From: Streptomyces violaceoruber
GTDB lineage: Bacteria > Actinomycetota > Actinomycetes > Streptomycetales > Streptomycetaceae
NCBI GenBank assembly: GCA_000720805.1
Contig: JODI01000003.1
Span: forward strand, 186,001 to 250,000
Reading direction: 5' to 3'
Length of the DNA stretch: 64,000 bases
This document shows positions 45,968 through 54,842 of the stretch, one piece after another. How positions within the stretch are numbered: the first letter of the stretch is position 1; each line of letters starts with the position of its first letter. A program made the translations under genes and the position numbers. Under the pieces are notes generated by a model. It had not been told where the DNA came from. It did no database searches and was given only the letters and a program-made list of their open reading frames with translations.

Positions 45968-48553
45968 ATGGACCCGAACAACCGGGAACCCGAGGACTAC
46001 GGCCACGACGATGCCGCGCCGCGCCCGCGTCCGCCCAGGGACTCCCTCGCATCGTCCGACTTCGCCTCGCACGCGCCGGTCCGCACGGTGCGGCTCGTCA
46101 CGGGCGACTACCTGCTCACGGTCAATCCGGTCGACGGCAGCGAGATAGAGCTCTGCCCGCCCGGCGAACGCCCCGGCCGACCTGAGAAGCTCAGCACCGC
46201 CGAACGCGCCGAGGTCGCCCGCGCCGCCAGACCGCCCGTCCCGCCCGGCACGTCCTGGCCCGAGCTGCCGCTGCTGGCCCGCCAGGACGAACGCGAACGC
46301 CTGGTACGGCTGCTCGCCCGCGGCCGTTCCGTCCGGCTGACCGGCCCGGCCGGCTCCGGCCGCACCAGCCTCCTCGACGTGGTCGCCGGGGACTGCGCGG
46401 ACCTCGCACCCGACGGCGTCATCCGCCTCAGCGGCTTCCGCCGCACCGCGAGCGACCTGCTGTACGACCTCTTCTACGCCGTCCACAAGGCGCCCCTGCA
46501 CCGCCCGGACCGGGACGAGCTGCTCACCCACGTCCGGGAGATCGGCGCGGTCGTCGTCCTCGACGACATCGAGTTCGGCGGGGCCGGCCTCGACGACCTG
46601 CTGGGCGCCACACCCGAGTGCGCCTTCCTCGTCGCGGCCACACCCGACGTGCCCGCCCCGTCCGTCGACTCCGTGCTGGAAGAGGTCTTCCTCGCCGGCC
46701 TGGAACGCGCCGACGGAGTGGAGATCCTGGAGCGCGCGGTCGGCCGGGTGCTCACCGAGGAGGAGTCCAACTGGGCCGGCGACCTCTGGTTCGAGTCCGA
46801 GGGGCTGCCGCTGCGCTTCGTCCAGGCCGGGGCCCTGCTGCGGCAGCGCGACCGGCTGCGGGCGGGCGCCGGAGCCGTCGACGAGTTCGGTGTCTTCGCG
46901 GACACCCTCCCGTCCGACGTGCCCCTCGAACCCGACGAGACCGAGAGCCCCCCGCTGCCCTCGCTCGGCGAGGCCGCCGCGCCCGCCCCGCTGCTCGCCG
47001 CCCGGCTCGGCGAATCGGCGCGCGCCACCCTGCGGTTCGCCGTCGCCCTCGGCGGCGAGGTGCCCCACCAGGCCCACCTGCCCGCCCTCGTAGGCGACAC
47101 CCACGCGGACGCCGCCCTCGGCGAACTGGCCGCCTGCGGACTGGTCTCCCCGGTCGGCTCCCGCTACCGGCTCGCCGCCGGCGTCCAGACCCAGCTGGAG
47201 GCCGCCGGATACGGTGACGAGGTCGAGGCCCGAGCACTCACCGCCGCCCAGCACTACACCTGGTGGGCCGGGCACCCCTCGGTCACCCCGGAGCGGGTGT
47301 GCGCCGAGGCGGACGCCCTGCTCGCCGCCCTCACCACCCTCGTCCCGACCACGACTGCGCCCGCCGAGGACGAGGAGAGCCCCGGCGTGCAGCTGGCCCG
47401 CACGGCGGCGCCGGCGTTCGCCGCGGGCGGTCACTGGAGCGCCTGGGAGCGGGCGCTGCGCTCCGGCGCCGAGGCCTCCCGGCTCGCCGGAGAGGTCGCC
47501 GAACAGGCCTACTTCCACCACGAACTCGGCATCCTCGCACTGTGCGGCGGACAGCTCGACCGCGCCCGCTCCGAACTGGAGGCCTCCATCGGCCTGCGCG
47601 GGGCCCTCGCCGACAAGCGCGGCACCGTCGCCGGCCGCCGCGCCCTCGCCCTGGTCGCCGACCGCTCCGGCGACACCCCCGGCATGGCCCTGCTGCCCGA
47701 CCTCGGCGCCATGGCGGGGGAGGAGGTGCCCGACGCGCGGTCCGAGGAGTCCCAGTCGCCCCCGGGCGGCGTCCCGGCGGCGTTCCCGGCGCTCCAACCC
47801 CCCTCGGACAGCGGCACGCTGGTCACCTATCGCTCGTCGTCCGCCGTGGCCGCCTCGTCCCGGCCCACCGGGCCGACTGCGGCGACGCACAAGGCGCGTG
47901 GCGGCCTCAGGGGCCTGGCCCGGCGCAACCTCGTGGCGGCGGGCGCGGGCGCGCTGCTGGCGGCCGTACTGGGCACGGTGGTGACGCTCGGCGCCACGTC
48001 CGACAACGACGCCAAACCCCCGTCCAACCAGGTGGGCCCCAACCCGTCCGCCAGCCAGGGCGTGGACGACGGCAGCCTGGGCGCGGACGTACCGAAGAAC
48101 GACGACGGCGAGAACAACCCCGGCACGGTGACCAGCCGGCCGACCGACCCGGGCCCCGACGGCATGCTCGGTACGGCAGACGACCCGACCCCGACGGACC
48201 CGGCGATCCCGTCCGACGACCCGAGCGGGACGAAGCGGCCGAGCACCCGCCCGTCGAACGGCCCGTCCAAGCCGCCCTCGTCCTCGAAACCGCCGTCGTC
48301 GTCCAAGCCGCCCACGTCCACGTCGAGGCCGCCGACCGATCCGCCGACCGATCCGCCGACGGACCCGCCGACGGACACCCCCACGGACACTCCGACGGAC
48401 CCGCCCACGAACCCGACACCGACCTCCCCGGAGACCTCCGACTCGGCCAGCGGTCCGGCGTCCTCCAGCGCTCCCGTGCAGACCAGCAGCTCGGCGAGCG
48501 CACCGCAGAGCGGCGAGGCGGGCTCACCGACCGGTTCGGGTCCGGTGATCTGA
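45968..48553 (+). CDS. Large P-loop ATP-binding protein with C-terminal membrane anchor
   Basis: 861 residues. A short acidic N-terminus leads to a STAND/AAA-like ATPase: Walker A SVRLTGPAGSGRTSLLDVV (about residues 119-137) and Walker B AVVVLDDIEFGG. Helical, TPR-like, Ala-rich repeats fill about 330-590. One membrane segment lies near 655-677 (LVAAGAGALLAAVLGTVVTL). The final 180 residues are a Pro/Thr/Ser/Asp-rich, disordered tail (PPTDPPTDPPT repeats), presumably outside the cell. So an intracellular ATPase is tethered through the membrane to a wall-spanning tail. Signal or partner unknown. Confidence 0.85.
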   Translation: MDPNNREPEDYGHDDAAPRPRPPRDSLASSDFASHAPVRTVRLVTGDYLLTVNPVDGSEIELCPPGERPGRPEKLSTAERAEVARAARPPVPPGTSWPELPLLARQDERERLVRLLARGRSVRLTGPAGSGRTSLLDVVAGDCADLAPDGVIRLSGFRRTASDLLYDLFYAVHKAPLHRPDRDELLTHVREIGAVVVLDDIEFGGAGLDDLLGATPECAFLVAATPDVPAPSVDSVLEEVFLAGLERADGVEILERAVGRVLTEEESNWAGDLWFESEGLPLRFVQAGALLRQRDRLRAGAGAVDEFGVFADTLPSDVPLEPDETESPPLPSLGEAAAPAPLLAARLGESARATLRFAVALGGEVPHQAHLPALVGDTHADAALGELAACGLVSPVGSRYRLAAGVQTQLEAAGYGDEVEARALTAAQHYTWWAGHPSVTPERVCAEADALLAALTTLVPTTTAPAEDEESPGVQLARTAAPAFAAGGHWSAWERALRSGAEASRLAGEVAEQAYFHHELGILALCGGQLDRARSELEASIGLRGALADKRGTVAGRRALALVADRSGDTPGMALLPDLGAMAGEEVPDARSEESQSPPGGVPAAFPALQPPSDSGTLVTYRSSSAVAASSRPTGPTAATHKARGGLRGLARRNLVAAGAGALLAAVLGTVVTLGATSDNDAKPPSNQVGPNPSASQGVDDGSLGADVPKNDDGENNPGTVTSRPTDPGPDGMLGTADDPTPTDPAIPSDDPSGTKRPSTRPSNGPSKPPSSSKPPSSSKPPTSTSRPPTDPPTDPPTDPPTDTPTDTPTDPPTNPTPTSPETSDSASGPASSSAPVQTSSSASAPQSGEAGSPTGSGPVI

Positions 48554-48586
48554 CGGTCCGTCCATCGCGCTGGCACGGAAGTGCAC

Positions 48587-48620
48587 AAGGGCCCGGTCCG
48601 GGAAAGCGGACCGGGCCCTT
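48587..48620. terminator. Bidirectional terminator
   Basis: A perfect 14-bp stem, AAGGGCCCGGTCCG / CGGACCGGGCCCTT, with a 6-nt GGAAAG loop, between the convergent P-loop protein and nucS genes. Confidence 0.9.
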
Positions 48621-48674
48621 ATCGTCGTGGGGATGGTGACGGTATGGCGGAGTGACCGTGTGGCGCGGTGACCG

Positions 48675-49358
48675 TCAGAACAACCGCAGCTTGTCGTCCT
48701 CGATGCCGCGCAGGGCGTTGTAGTCGAGGACCGTGCAGCCGATGCCGCGGTCGGTGGCGAGGACGCGGGCCTGGGGCTTGATCTCCTGGGCCGCGAAGAT
48801 GCCGCGGACCGGGGCGAGATGGGGGTCGCGGTTCAACAGCTCCAGGTAGCGCGTGAGTTGTTCCACGCCGTCGATCTCGCCACGCCGCTTGATCTCCACC
48901 GCGACGGTCTGCCCGTCGGCGTCCCGGCACAGGATGTCGACCGGTCCGATGGCCGTCATGTACTCGCGGCGGATGAGCGTGTAGCCCTCGCCGAGGGTCT
49001 CGATGCGGTCGGCGAGGAGTTCCTGGAGGTGTGCTTCCACGCCGTCCTTGATCAGGCCGGGGTCCACGCCGAGTTCGTGCGAGGAGTCGTGGAGGACTTC
49101 CTCCATCGTGATGATGAGCTTCTCGCCCGCCTTGTTGATGACGGTCCAGACGCCTTCTGTGCCCTCGGGATAGTCCCCGGATTCCTCCTTCAGCGTGCAG
49201 GGCGGCGACATCCAGTTCAGGGGCTTGTAGGCCCGGTCGTCCGCGTGGATCGAGACGCTGCCGTCCGCTTTCACCAGGATCAGACGGGGGGCCGAGGGCA
49301 GGTGGGCGGTGAGCCGGCCCGCGTAGTCGACGGAGCATCGGGCAATGACGAGACGCAT
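48675..49358 (-). CDS. nucS: Endonuclease NucS (non-canonical mismatch repair)
   Basis: 227 residues from ATG 49358 ([20 protein letters not shown]), the standard actinobacterial start. An N-terminal DNA-binding domain is followed by a RecB-like nuclease: [20 protein letters not shown] supplies the metal-binding Asp, Glu and Lys. NucS cuts both strands at certain mismatches and replaces MutS/MutL in actinobacteria. Complete. Confidence 0.95.
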   Translation of the reverse strand: MRLVIARCSVDYAGRLTAHLPSAPRLILVKADGSVSIHADDRAYKPLNWMSPPCTLKEESGDYPEGTEGVWTVINKAGEKLIITMEEVLHDSSHELGVDPGLIKDGVEAHLQELLADRIETLGEGYTLIRREYMTAIGPVDILCRDADGQTVAVEIKRRGEIDGVEQLTRYLELLNRDPHLAPVRGIFAAQEIKPQARVLATDRGIGCTVLDYNALRGIEDDKLRLF

Positions 49359-49602
49359 GGTCGGCAACGCTACTCGACGGGCACGGGTACACGCGATCCG
49401 GCCCGTTATAGACGTGTTCGGTTGTGGCCGATTGTGTGCCCAATGAGGCCTGGCTATGTACGCATTCTCCTGGTGCCGTCACCGCCCGGTGCTTACCGTA
49501 GTAAACGGGAGGTCGCGAGTCGTGTACGCAGCGTGTTTGAGTCCCGAACTCCCTTTATCTGTCCGGCAACCCCTGTGACCCGGGGGTGCGAGAGGAGAAC
49601 CC

Positions 49603-49995
49603 ATGTCGCTCGACGTCTCACCGGCCCTACTGGAACAGGCCGAGCGAGGCGAGGTCGACGAAGCCGCCTTCGTCGACTGCGTCCGGACCTCCCTGCCCTA
49701 CGCATGGGAGATGATCAGCTCCCTGGTGGCCCAGCTGAAGGTCGACGGCGGACCGTTCGCCGACAACCAGACGCCTCCGCCGGACGAGCAGGCACGCGGT
49801 CAGCTGCTGCGTGCGCTTGCGAGTGACGCGATACGCGGCGCGCTGCAACGGCACTTCGGGATCCGGCTGGCCTTCCAGAACTGCCACCGGGTGGCCGTCT
49901 TCCCGTTGGACTCCTCCGTCGACGAGACGCTGGCCCGCTTCACCTCGGTGCGCAACCAGCTGTTGAACCAGTCCCCGGAGCTTCGGGACTGCTGA
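49603..49995 (+). CDS. SCO5389-family conserved protein
   Basis: 130 residues, ATG preceded by GAGAGGAG. Conserved actinobacterial protein with MSLDVSPALLEQAERGEVDE at the N-terminus and a helical fold; no catalytic motif or membrane segment. Recognised as SCO5389-like by sequence and by position next to nucS. The 244-base gap before it holds nothing clear. Function unknown. Confidence 0.85.
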   Translation: MSLDVSPALLEQAERGEVDEAAFVDCVRTSLPYAWEMISSLVAQLKVDGGPFADNQTPPPDEQARGQLLRALASDAIRGALQRHFGIRLAFQNCHRVAVFPLDSSVDETLARFTSVRNQLLNQSPELRDC

Positions 49996-50090
49996 CGCTG
50001 TCAGCAGTCGGCTTGCCGCTCCGTACGCGGGAGGTGCATTCGTACCGGAGCGGCAAGCTCCCTGCGGCACAGACCAGTCGGCAGAGGGGC

Positions 50091-50198
50091 CGACCGATCG
50101 AGGCGGACCGACCGATCGACGCGGACCGACCGATCGACGCGGACCGACCGATCGACGCGGACCGACCGATCGACGCGGACCGACCGATCGACGCGGTC
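50091..50198. repeat. Six-copy 18-bp tandem repeat
   Basis: Six contiguous copies of CGACCGATCGACGCGGAC (one base different in the first, and a different last-but-one base in the sixth). Each unit contains the palindrome CGATCG. It lies between the convergent SCO5389-like and LLM oxidoreductase genes. The unit is a multiple of three (it would read ADRPID on the plus strand), but no supported gene covers it. Confidence 0.9.
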
Positions 50199-50228
50199 GA
50201 TCGAGTCGGGTCAACCGAAGGAGGCGGT

Positions 50229-51257
50229 TCAAGCGAGCTGCGGGATGACTTCAGCGCCGAGCCGCCGTACGTTCTCCTCCGTCGCCGCCAGATCTCCCGA
50301 GCCCTCGACGAGCAGGGCGAACCGGGAGACGCCGGTCCGCTCGCTGGTCGCCGCGAGCCGGTCGGCGCACAGCCGTGCGGGGCCCACCGGGTGCAGCCCG
50401 CAGAGCAGTTCGGTGTACGCCAGCGGGTCGCGCATCCCGCGCTCGCGGCCGTCGACCGTGACATGGGCGCCGAGCCCCTGCTTCAGCCAGCCCGGCATCG
50501 CCTTCGTCAGCGTCTCCACCGCGTCCTGGCGCCGGTCCGCGATCTGGCAGACACCCGCCGAGACATGGGCCGCGCCGACGACGCGCTCCGGCGGATGTCC
50601 GCAGGCGCGCGCGTGCCGGCGCCACAGGGCGACCATCTCGGCCTTCTCCTCGTCCCCCACATGCATCCCGAGCAGCATCGGCAGCCCGCGCTCGGCGGCC
50701 AGCCGTACGCTCGCCGGCGAGGTGCACGCGACGATCACCTCGGGGCCCGCGGTGTCGGTCAGCGCCTCCGACGGGCGGGGGACGACAGGCACCTCGCGGA
50801 AGGAGAACCGCTCGCCCGAGGCCCCGACCGCCGGTTCCCGCAGCCAGCGCACCAGCAGATCGAGTGATTCCGGGAACCCCGACTCGTACGCCTCGAGTCC
50901 AGCGCCGAACACCTCCAGGTCGACCCACGGACCGCCGCGCCCCACGCCCAGCGAGAAGCGGCCGCCGCTCGTCAGGTGCAGCAGTGCGGCCTGTTCGCCG
51001 AGGGCCACGGGGTGGGCGGTGGGCAGTACGCTGACGGCCGTGCCGACCCGGAGGCGGCGGGTGCGGCCCAGCAGGAACGCGGCCAGAGTGACCGCCGACG
51101 GGCAGGTGCCGTACGGCACGAAGTGGTGTTCGGCCAGCCATACCGCGTCCAGCCCCGCCTCCTCGGCCACCTCGGCCGACCGGACCGCGCGGTGGAGCGC
51201 CTCTCCCTGGCCCTGCCCCGGGAACTGGGCCGCCAACACGAAACTACCTACGTGCAT
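50229..51257 (-). CDS. LLM-class flavin-dependent oxidoreductase
   Basis: 342 residues from ATG 51257, with AGGAAG upstream on the coding strand. Luciferase-like TIM barrel: AEEAGLDAVWLAEHHFVPYG, RLRVGTAVSVLPTAHPVALG and RFSLGVGRGGPWVDLEVFG are family segments binding F420 or FMN. Substrate unknown. Overlaps nothing; starts about 220 bases from the divergent gene at 51481. Confidence 0.9.
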   Translation of the reverse strand: MHVGSFVLAAQFPGQGQGEALHRAVRSAEVAEEAGLDAVWLAEHHFVPYGTCPSAVTLAAFLLGRTRRLRVGTAVSVLPTAHPVALGEQAALLHLTSGGRFSLGVGRGGPWVDLEVFGAGLEAYESGFPESLDLLVRWLREPAVGASGERFSFREVPVVPRPSEALTDTAGPEVIVACTSPASVRLAAERGLPMLLGMHVGDEEKAEMVALWRRHARACGHPPERVVGAAHVSAGVCQIADRRQDAVETLTKAMPGWLKQGLGAHVTVDGRERGMRDPLAYTELLCGLHPVGPARLCADRLAATSERTGVSRFALLVEGSGDLAATEENVRRLGAEVIPQLA

Positions 51258-51480
51258 TGCTCTTCCTGCTTCCTTGGCTCCGACGCGGAGCTCCCCCACC
51301 CGGCATAACCGTCTGACACGTGCCGAGGACACGGCCTGGCGAAGAGATTTGCGGATTGTCTGCAGAATGGGCCCCCGGGGGAAGGGGACTTGTGGGGGTT
51401 GGTTCCCTACGCCTACCCCGGTCCGTGCCGCGTAGGCTGGACGCGAGCCCTGCATCCTGTATAGCCCCGTGAGGTGTCCT

Positions 51481-51813
51481 GTGTCCCCGCGTCGCAACCG
51501 ACCCAAGGGTTCCGGCTCGTCCGGTCCCAGCGCCGAGGACGACCGGCCCGGCCGTTACGGCGGCTGGCAGAGCGCGGAGGACTGGCGGGGCGAGCAGTGG
51601 AGCGTACGGCACGTGGCCGGGGCGAGCGCCCAGGGCAAGACGTACCGCTGCCCGGGCTGCGAGCAGCTCATCCCGGACGGCGTCCCGCATGTGGTGGCCT
51701 GGCCGGAGCACTCGGGCGTGGACGAGCGCCGGCACTGGCACAAGGCGTGCTGGAACGCGAAGGACCGCCGCACCACGCGGGTGCAGCGGTCCCGTAACGC
51801 GCCGAGATTCTAG
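51481..51813 (+). CDS. Small conserved protein with CxxC/HxxxC zinc-like site
   Basis: 110 residues from GTG 51481 (VSPRRNRPKGSGSSG). The N-terminus is basic and disordered. The C-terminal half has CPGCEQLIPDGVPHVVAWPE and RRHWHKACW, a likely zinc-binding treble clef of the HNH-like type but without clear nuclease residues. Conserved in Streptomyces near the following ABC genes (SCO5391-like). Function unknown. Confidence 0.8.
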   Translation: MSPRRNRPKGSGSSGPSAEDDRPGRYGGWQSAEDWRGEQWSVRHVAGASAQGKTYRCPGCEQLIPDGVPHVVAWPEHSGVDERRHWHKACWNAKDRRTTRVQRSRNAPRF

Positions 51814-51836
51814 GAACCCCGGGTTCTGGCGGGGAG

Positions 51837-52706
51837 TTACACGTCCCGCTTCTCCAGCAGCGCGTAGGCGCCGGCGAACGCGGCGGCGGTGACGCCGAGG
51901 GCGATCCACAGCGGGTCCCAGCCGGACGGGCCGGACTCGCTGAGCGAGTTGGCGTAGAAGACGCTGAGCTGGTTCGGGATGGAGTACTCGAACAGGGCCT
52001 CGCGCAGGCCCTCCAGCGACTGCGCGAACATGAACAGCGCGATGACCAGCGGGGCCAGCAGCAGGCCGATCATGATGGTGATCGCGCCCGCCGAGTGCCG
52101 GATGATCGAGCCGATGATCAGCGAGAGCAGCCCGAGCAGCGCGATGTAGAGCGAGACGCCGACCGTGCCCTTCAGCCACTCTCCACCGGTCGGCTCCCTG
52201 GCGTCGTCCAGCAGGGCGACGTCCGCGAGGGCGACCACGACGGCCGACACCAGCGTGACCACGAACGCGACCACGAAGAACACGATCGCCTTGGCCGCGA
52301 GGACGCGGCCGCGGGAGGGACAGGCGACCATAGTGGTGCGGATCATGCCCGTGCCGTACTCGGAGGCCGTGGTCAGCACGCCGAGTGTGATGACGCAGAT
52401 GCTGCCCAGCAGCAGCCCGAAGAACCCGAACGACAGCGGGTTCTCGCCCTTCAGACCTCCCGGGTCGGTGTTGGCGGCGACCAGCGCGGCGGCCCCCAGC
52501 CCGACACCGATGACGAGCAGGACGAAAACGCCGAGCGTCCACATCGTGGAGCGCACCGACTTGATCTTCGTCCACTCGGAGGCGATCGCGTGCCCGAGGT
52601 GCGTGGTCACCACCGGGATCGGCGAGGTGTAGCCGGGGTGGGACGGTCCGGGCGCCGCCTGCCAGGTGGGGGCGGCCTGCGGCATCGGGGGCTGCGGGGT
52701 GCTCAT
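51837..52706 (-). CDS. ABC transporter permease (first paralogous pair)
   Basis: 289 residues from ATG 52706, overlapping the ATPase stop (ATGA). A Pro-rich 35-residue N-terminus precedes six membrane segments. ASEWTKIKSVRSTMWTLGVF and TASEYGTGMIRTTMVACPSR are the family marks of this actinobacterial ABC-2 group. Works with the ATPase at 52703-53935. The paralogous permease at 54070 shares EWTKIRSVASTVWTL and EYSTGMIRTSL. Confidence 0.9.
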   Translation of the reverse strand: MSTPQPPMPQAAPTWQAAPGPSHPGYTSPIPVVTTHLGHAIASEWTKIKSVRSTMWTLGVFVLLVIGVGLGAAALVAANTDPGGLKGENPLSFGFFGLLLGSICVITLGVLTTASEYGTGMIRTTMVACPSRGRVLAAKAIVFFVVAFVVTLVSAVVVALADVALLDDAREPTGGEWLKGTVGVSLYIALLGLLSLIIGSIIRHSAGAITIMIGLLLAPLVIALFMFAQSLEGLREALFEYSIPNQLSVFYANSLSESGPSGWDPLWIALGVTAAAFAGAYALLEKRDV

Positions 52707-53935
52707 CGGGCGTCCTCGGGCTTGGTCAGGTCGGAGGAGGGAACGGAGTTCGGTGCGGCGGGCTGCGGCGCCGACTGCGCGTACGGGTTGGGCGAGCCAC
52801 CCGCGGCGGGAGCCGCACCGGGCGCGGGCGCCGGAGCGCCGTACGGACCGGCGGCCGGCTGCCCGGGCGCACCGGCCAACCGCTGTCCGCCCGCGAAGGG
52901 CTGTCCCCCCTGCTGGGGCGGCGGCGGGGCGTACCAGTCCGGCTGACCCTGCCCGGGCACCGGCATCGGCGGCTGCGCGCCCGGCGGCAGCGGCTGCATG
53001 AGCCCCGCCTTCTGGTCGATGGTCGAGCGGTAGTCGACGGCGCCCTGCGTCATCCGCATGTACGCCTCCTCCAGCGAGGCCTGATGCGGCGACAGCTCCC
53101 ACAGACGTACGTCGGAGTCGTGGGCGATGTCGCTGATGCGGGGGAGGGGCAGGCCCGTCACACGGAGCGCGCCGTCCTGCTCCGGCAGCACGTGGCCGCC
53201 CGCCTCGGTGAGCGCGGACGACAGCTTCTCGCGCAGCTGCGGCTCGGTGTCCGGCGTCCGTACGCGCGCGAAGTCCGCCGAGTTCGCCGAGATGAAGTCC
53301 TTGATGCTCATGTCGGCGAGCAGCTGTCCGCGCCCGATCACGATCAGGTGGTCCGCGGTCACCGCCATCTCGCTCATCAGGTGGGAGGAGACGAAGACGG
53401 TCCGCCCCTCCGCCGCGAGCGCCTTCATCAGGTTGCGCACCCAGAGGATGCCCTCGGGGTCGAGGCCGTTGACCGGCTCGTCGAACAGCAGCACCTGCGG
53501 GTCGCCGAGCAGCGCGGCGGCGATGCCGAGGCGCTGTCCCATGCCGAGCGAGAAGCCCTTGGACCGCCTCTTCGCCACGTCCTGCAGGCCGACCACGCCC
53601 AGCACCTCGTCGACCCGGCGGGCCGGGATGCCGGAGAGCTGGGCCAGGCACAGCAGGTGGTTGCGGGCGGCCCGGCCGCCGTGCACGGCCTTGGCGTCCA
53701 GCAGGGCGCCGACCTGGCGGGGCGCGTTGGGCAGCCTGCGGTACGGGTAGCCGCCGATGGTCACCTGCCCCGAGGTGGGGTTGTCCAGGCCCAGGATCAT
53801 CCGCATCGTCGTCGACTTGCCGGAGCCGTTGGGCCCCAGGAAGCCGGTGACGGTACCGGGCCGCACCTGGAAGGAAAGGTTGTACACAGCGGTCTTGTCG
53901 CCGTAGCGCTTGGTCAGGCCGACTGCCTCGATCAT
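52703..53935 (-). CDS. ABC transporter ATP-binding protein with Pro/Gly/Gln-rich tail
   Basis: 410 residues from ATG 53935. Walker A FLGPNGSGKSTTMRMILG, signature FSLGMGQRLGIAAALLGDP, Walker B VLLFDEPVNGLDPEG, H-loop VSSHLMSEM. After the ATPase and a C-terminal domain ending near residue 300, about 100 residues are low-complexity (QPLPPGAQPPMPVPGQGQPD-type), unusual among ABC ATPases and absent from the neighbouring paralogue. Substrate unknown. Confidence 0.9.
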   Translation of the reverse strand: MIEAVGLTKRYGDKTAVYNLSFQVRPGTVTGFLGPNGSGKSTTMRMILGLDNPTSGQVTIGGYPYRRLPNAPRQVGALLDAKAVHGGRAARNHLLCLAQLSGIPARRVDEVLGVVGLQDVAKRRSKGFSLGMGQRLGIAAALLGDPQVLLFDEPVNGLDPEGILWVRNLMKALAAEGRTVFVSSHLMSEMAVTADHLIVIGRGQLLADMSIKDFISANSADFARVRTPDTEPQLREKLSSALTEAGGHVLPEQDGALRVTGLPLPRISDIAHDSDVRLWELSPHQASLEEAYMRMTQGAVDYRSTIDQKAGLMQPLPPGAQPPMPVPGQGQPDWYAPPPPQQGGQPFAGGQRLAGAPGQPAAGPYGAPAPAPGAAPAAGGSPNPYAQSAPQPAAPNSVPSSDLTKPEDAR

Positions 53936-54069
53936 GCTCCGCACCCATCGCAAGGTTCAGGACAGCGGGGCACACGCCCCCGTAAGGGTTAGGAGCTTAT
54001 CCGGGCGCTGACGGTTCCGCTCAAATGAAAGCAAAGCCCGGTGCTGAAACGGAGCAGAAGCGCACAGCT

Positions 54070-54840
54070 TCACGCGTCTCTCTTCTTGAGCAGGACGTAC
54101 CCCCCGATGAGCGCGGCCAGCACCCACAGTGCCATGATCCCGAGGCCGCCCCAGGGGCCGTAGGGAGTGTCGTCGTCGATCGGGGCGACCACCTGCATGA
54201 TCTTGCTGCCGGCCTGGTCGGGCAGGAACCGGCCGATCTTCTTCGTCGCCGGGACGTTCCCCAGGATGTTGGAGATCAGGAAGAAGAACGGCATCAGGAT
54301 GCCCAGCGACAGCATCGGCGAGCGCAGCATCGCGGCCACGCCCATCGAGAACATCGCGATGAGGGTCATGTAGATCCCGCCGCCGATGACCGCCCGCAGC
54401 ACGCCGGTGTCGCCGATCGACGCCTTGTGCTCGCCGAGCATCGCCTGCCCGAGGAAGAAGGTGACGAAGCTGGTGACGAGGCCCACCACGAGGGCGAGGC
54501 CGGTGGCCACCGCGATCTTGCTGATCAGGAAGGTCGCGCGTTGCGGTACGGCGGCCAGCGAGGTGCGGATCATGCCGGTGCTGTACTCGTTCGACACGAC
54601 GAGCACCCCGAACACGATCATCGCGAGCTGGCCGAGGCTCATGCCCGCGAAGCTGATGAACGTCGGATCGAAGGAGAGCCGGTCGTTGCGGCTCATGCGG
54701 TCGAAGTCGTTCTTCGACAGTGCCGAGATCAGCATGCCGAGCGCGATGGTGACGACCACGGCCAGCGAGAGCGTCCACACCGTGGACGCCACCGACCGGA
54801 TCTTGGTCCATTCGGACCGGACGACCTGGATCGCCGCCAT
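54070..54840 (-). CDS. ABC transporter permease (second paralogous pair)
   Basis: 256 residues from ATG 54840, two bases after the ATPase stop. Six membrane segments; VRSEWTKIRSVASTVWTLSL and SNEYSTGMIRTSLAAVPQRA match the neighbouring permease. Probable duplication of the whole ABC pair. Substrate unknown. Confidence 0.9.
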   Translation of the reverse strand: MAAIQVVRSEWTKIRSVASTVWTLSLAVVVTIALGMLISALSKNDFDRMSRNDRLSFDPTFISFAGMSLGQLAMIVFGVLVVSNEYSTGMIRTSLAAVPQRATFLISKIAVATGLALVVGLVTSFVTFFLGQAMLGEHKASIGDTGVLRAVIGGGIYMTLIAMFSMGVAAMLRSPMLSLGILMPFFFLISNILGNVPATKKIGRFLPDQAGSKIMQVVAPIDDDTPYGPWGGLGIMALWVLAALIGGYVLLKKRDA

Positions 54841-54842
54841 GC

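Noticed and set aside
50091..50198. Possible CRISPR array
   Set aside because: Units are contiguous 18-mers without unique spacers and no cas genes are present.
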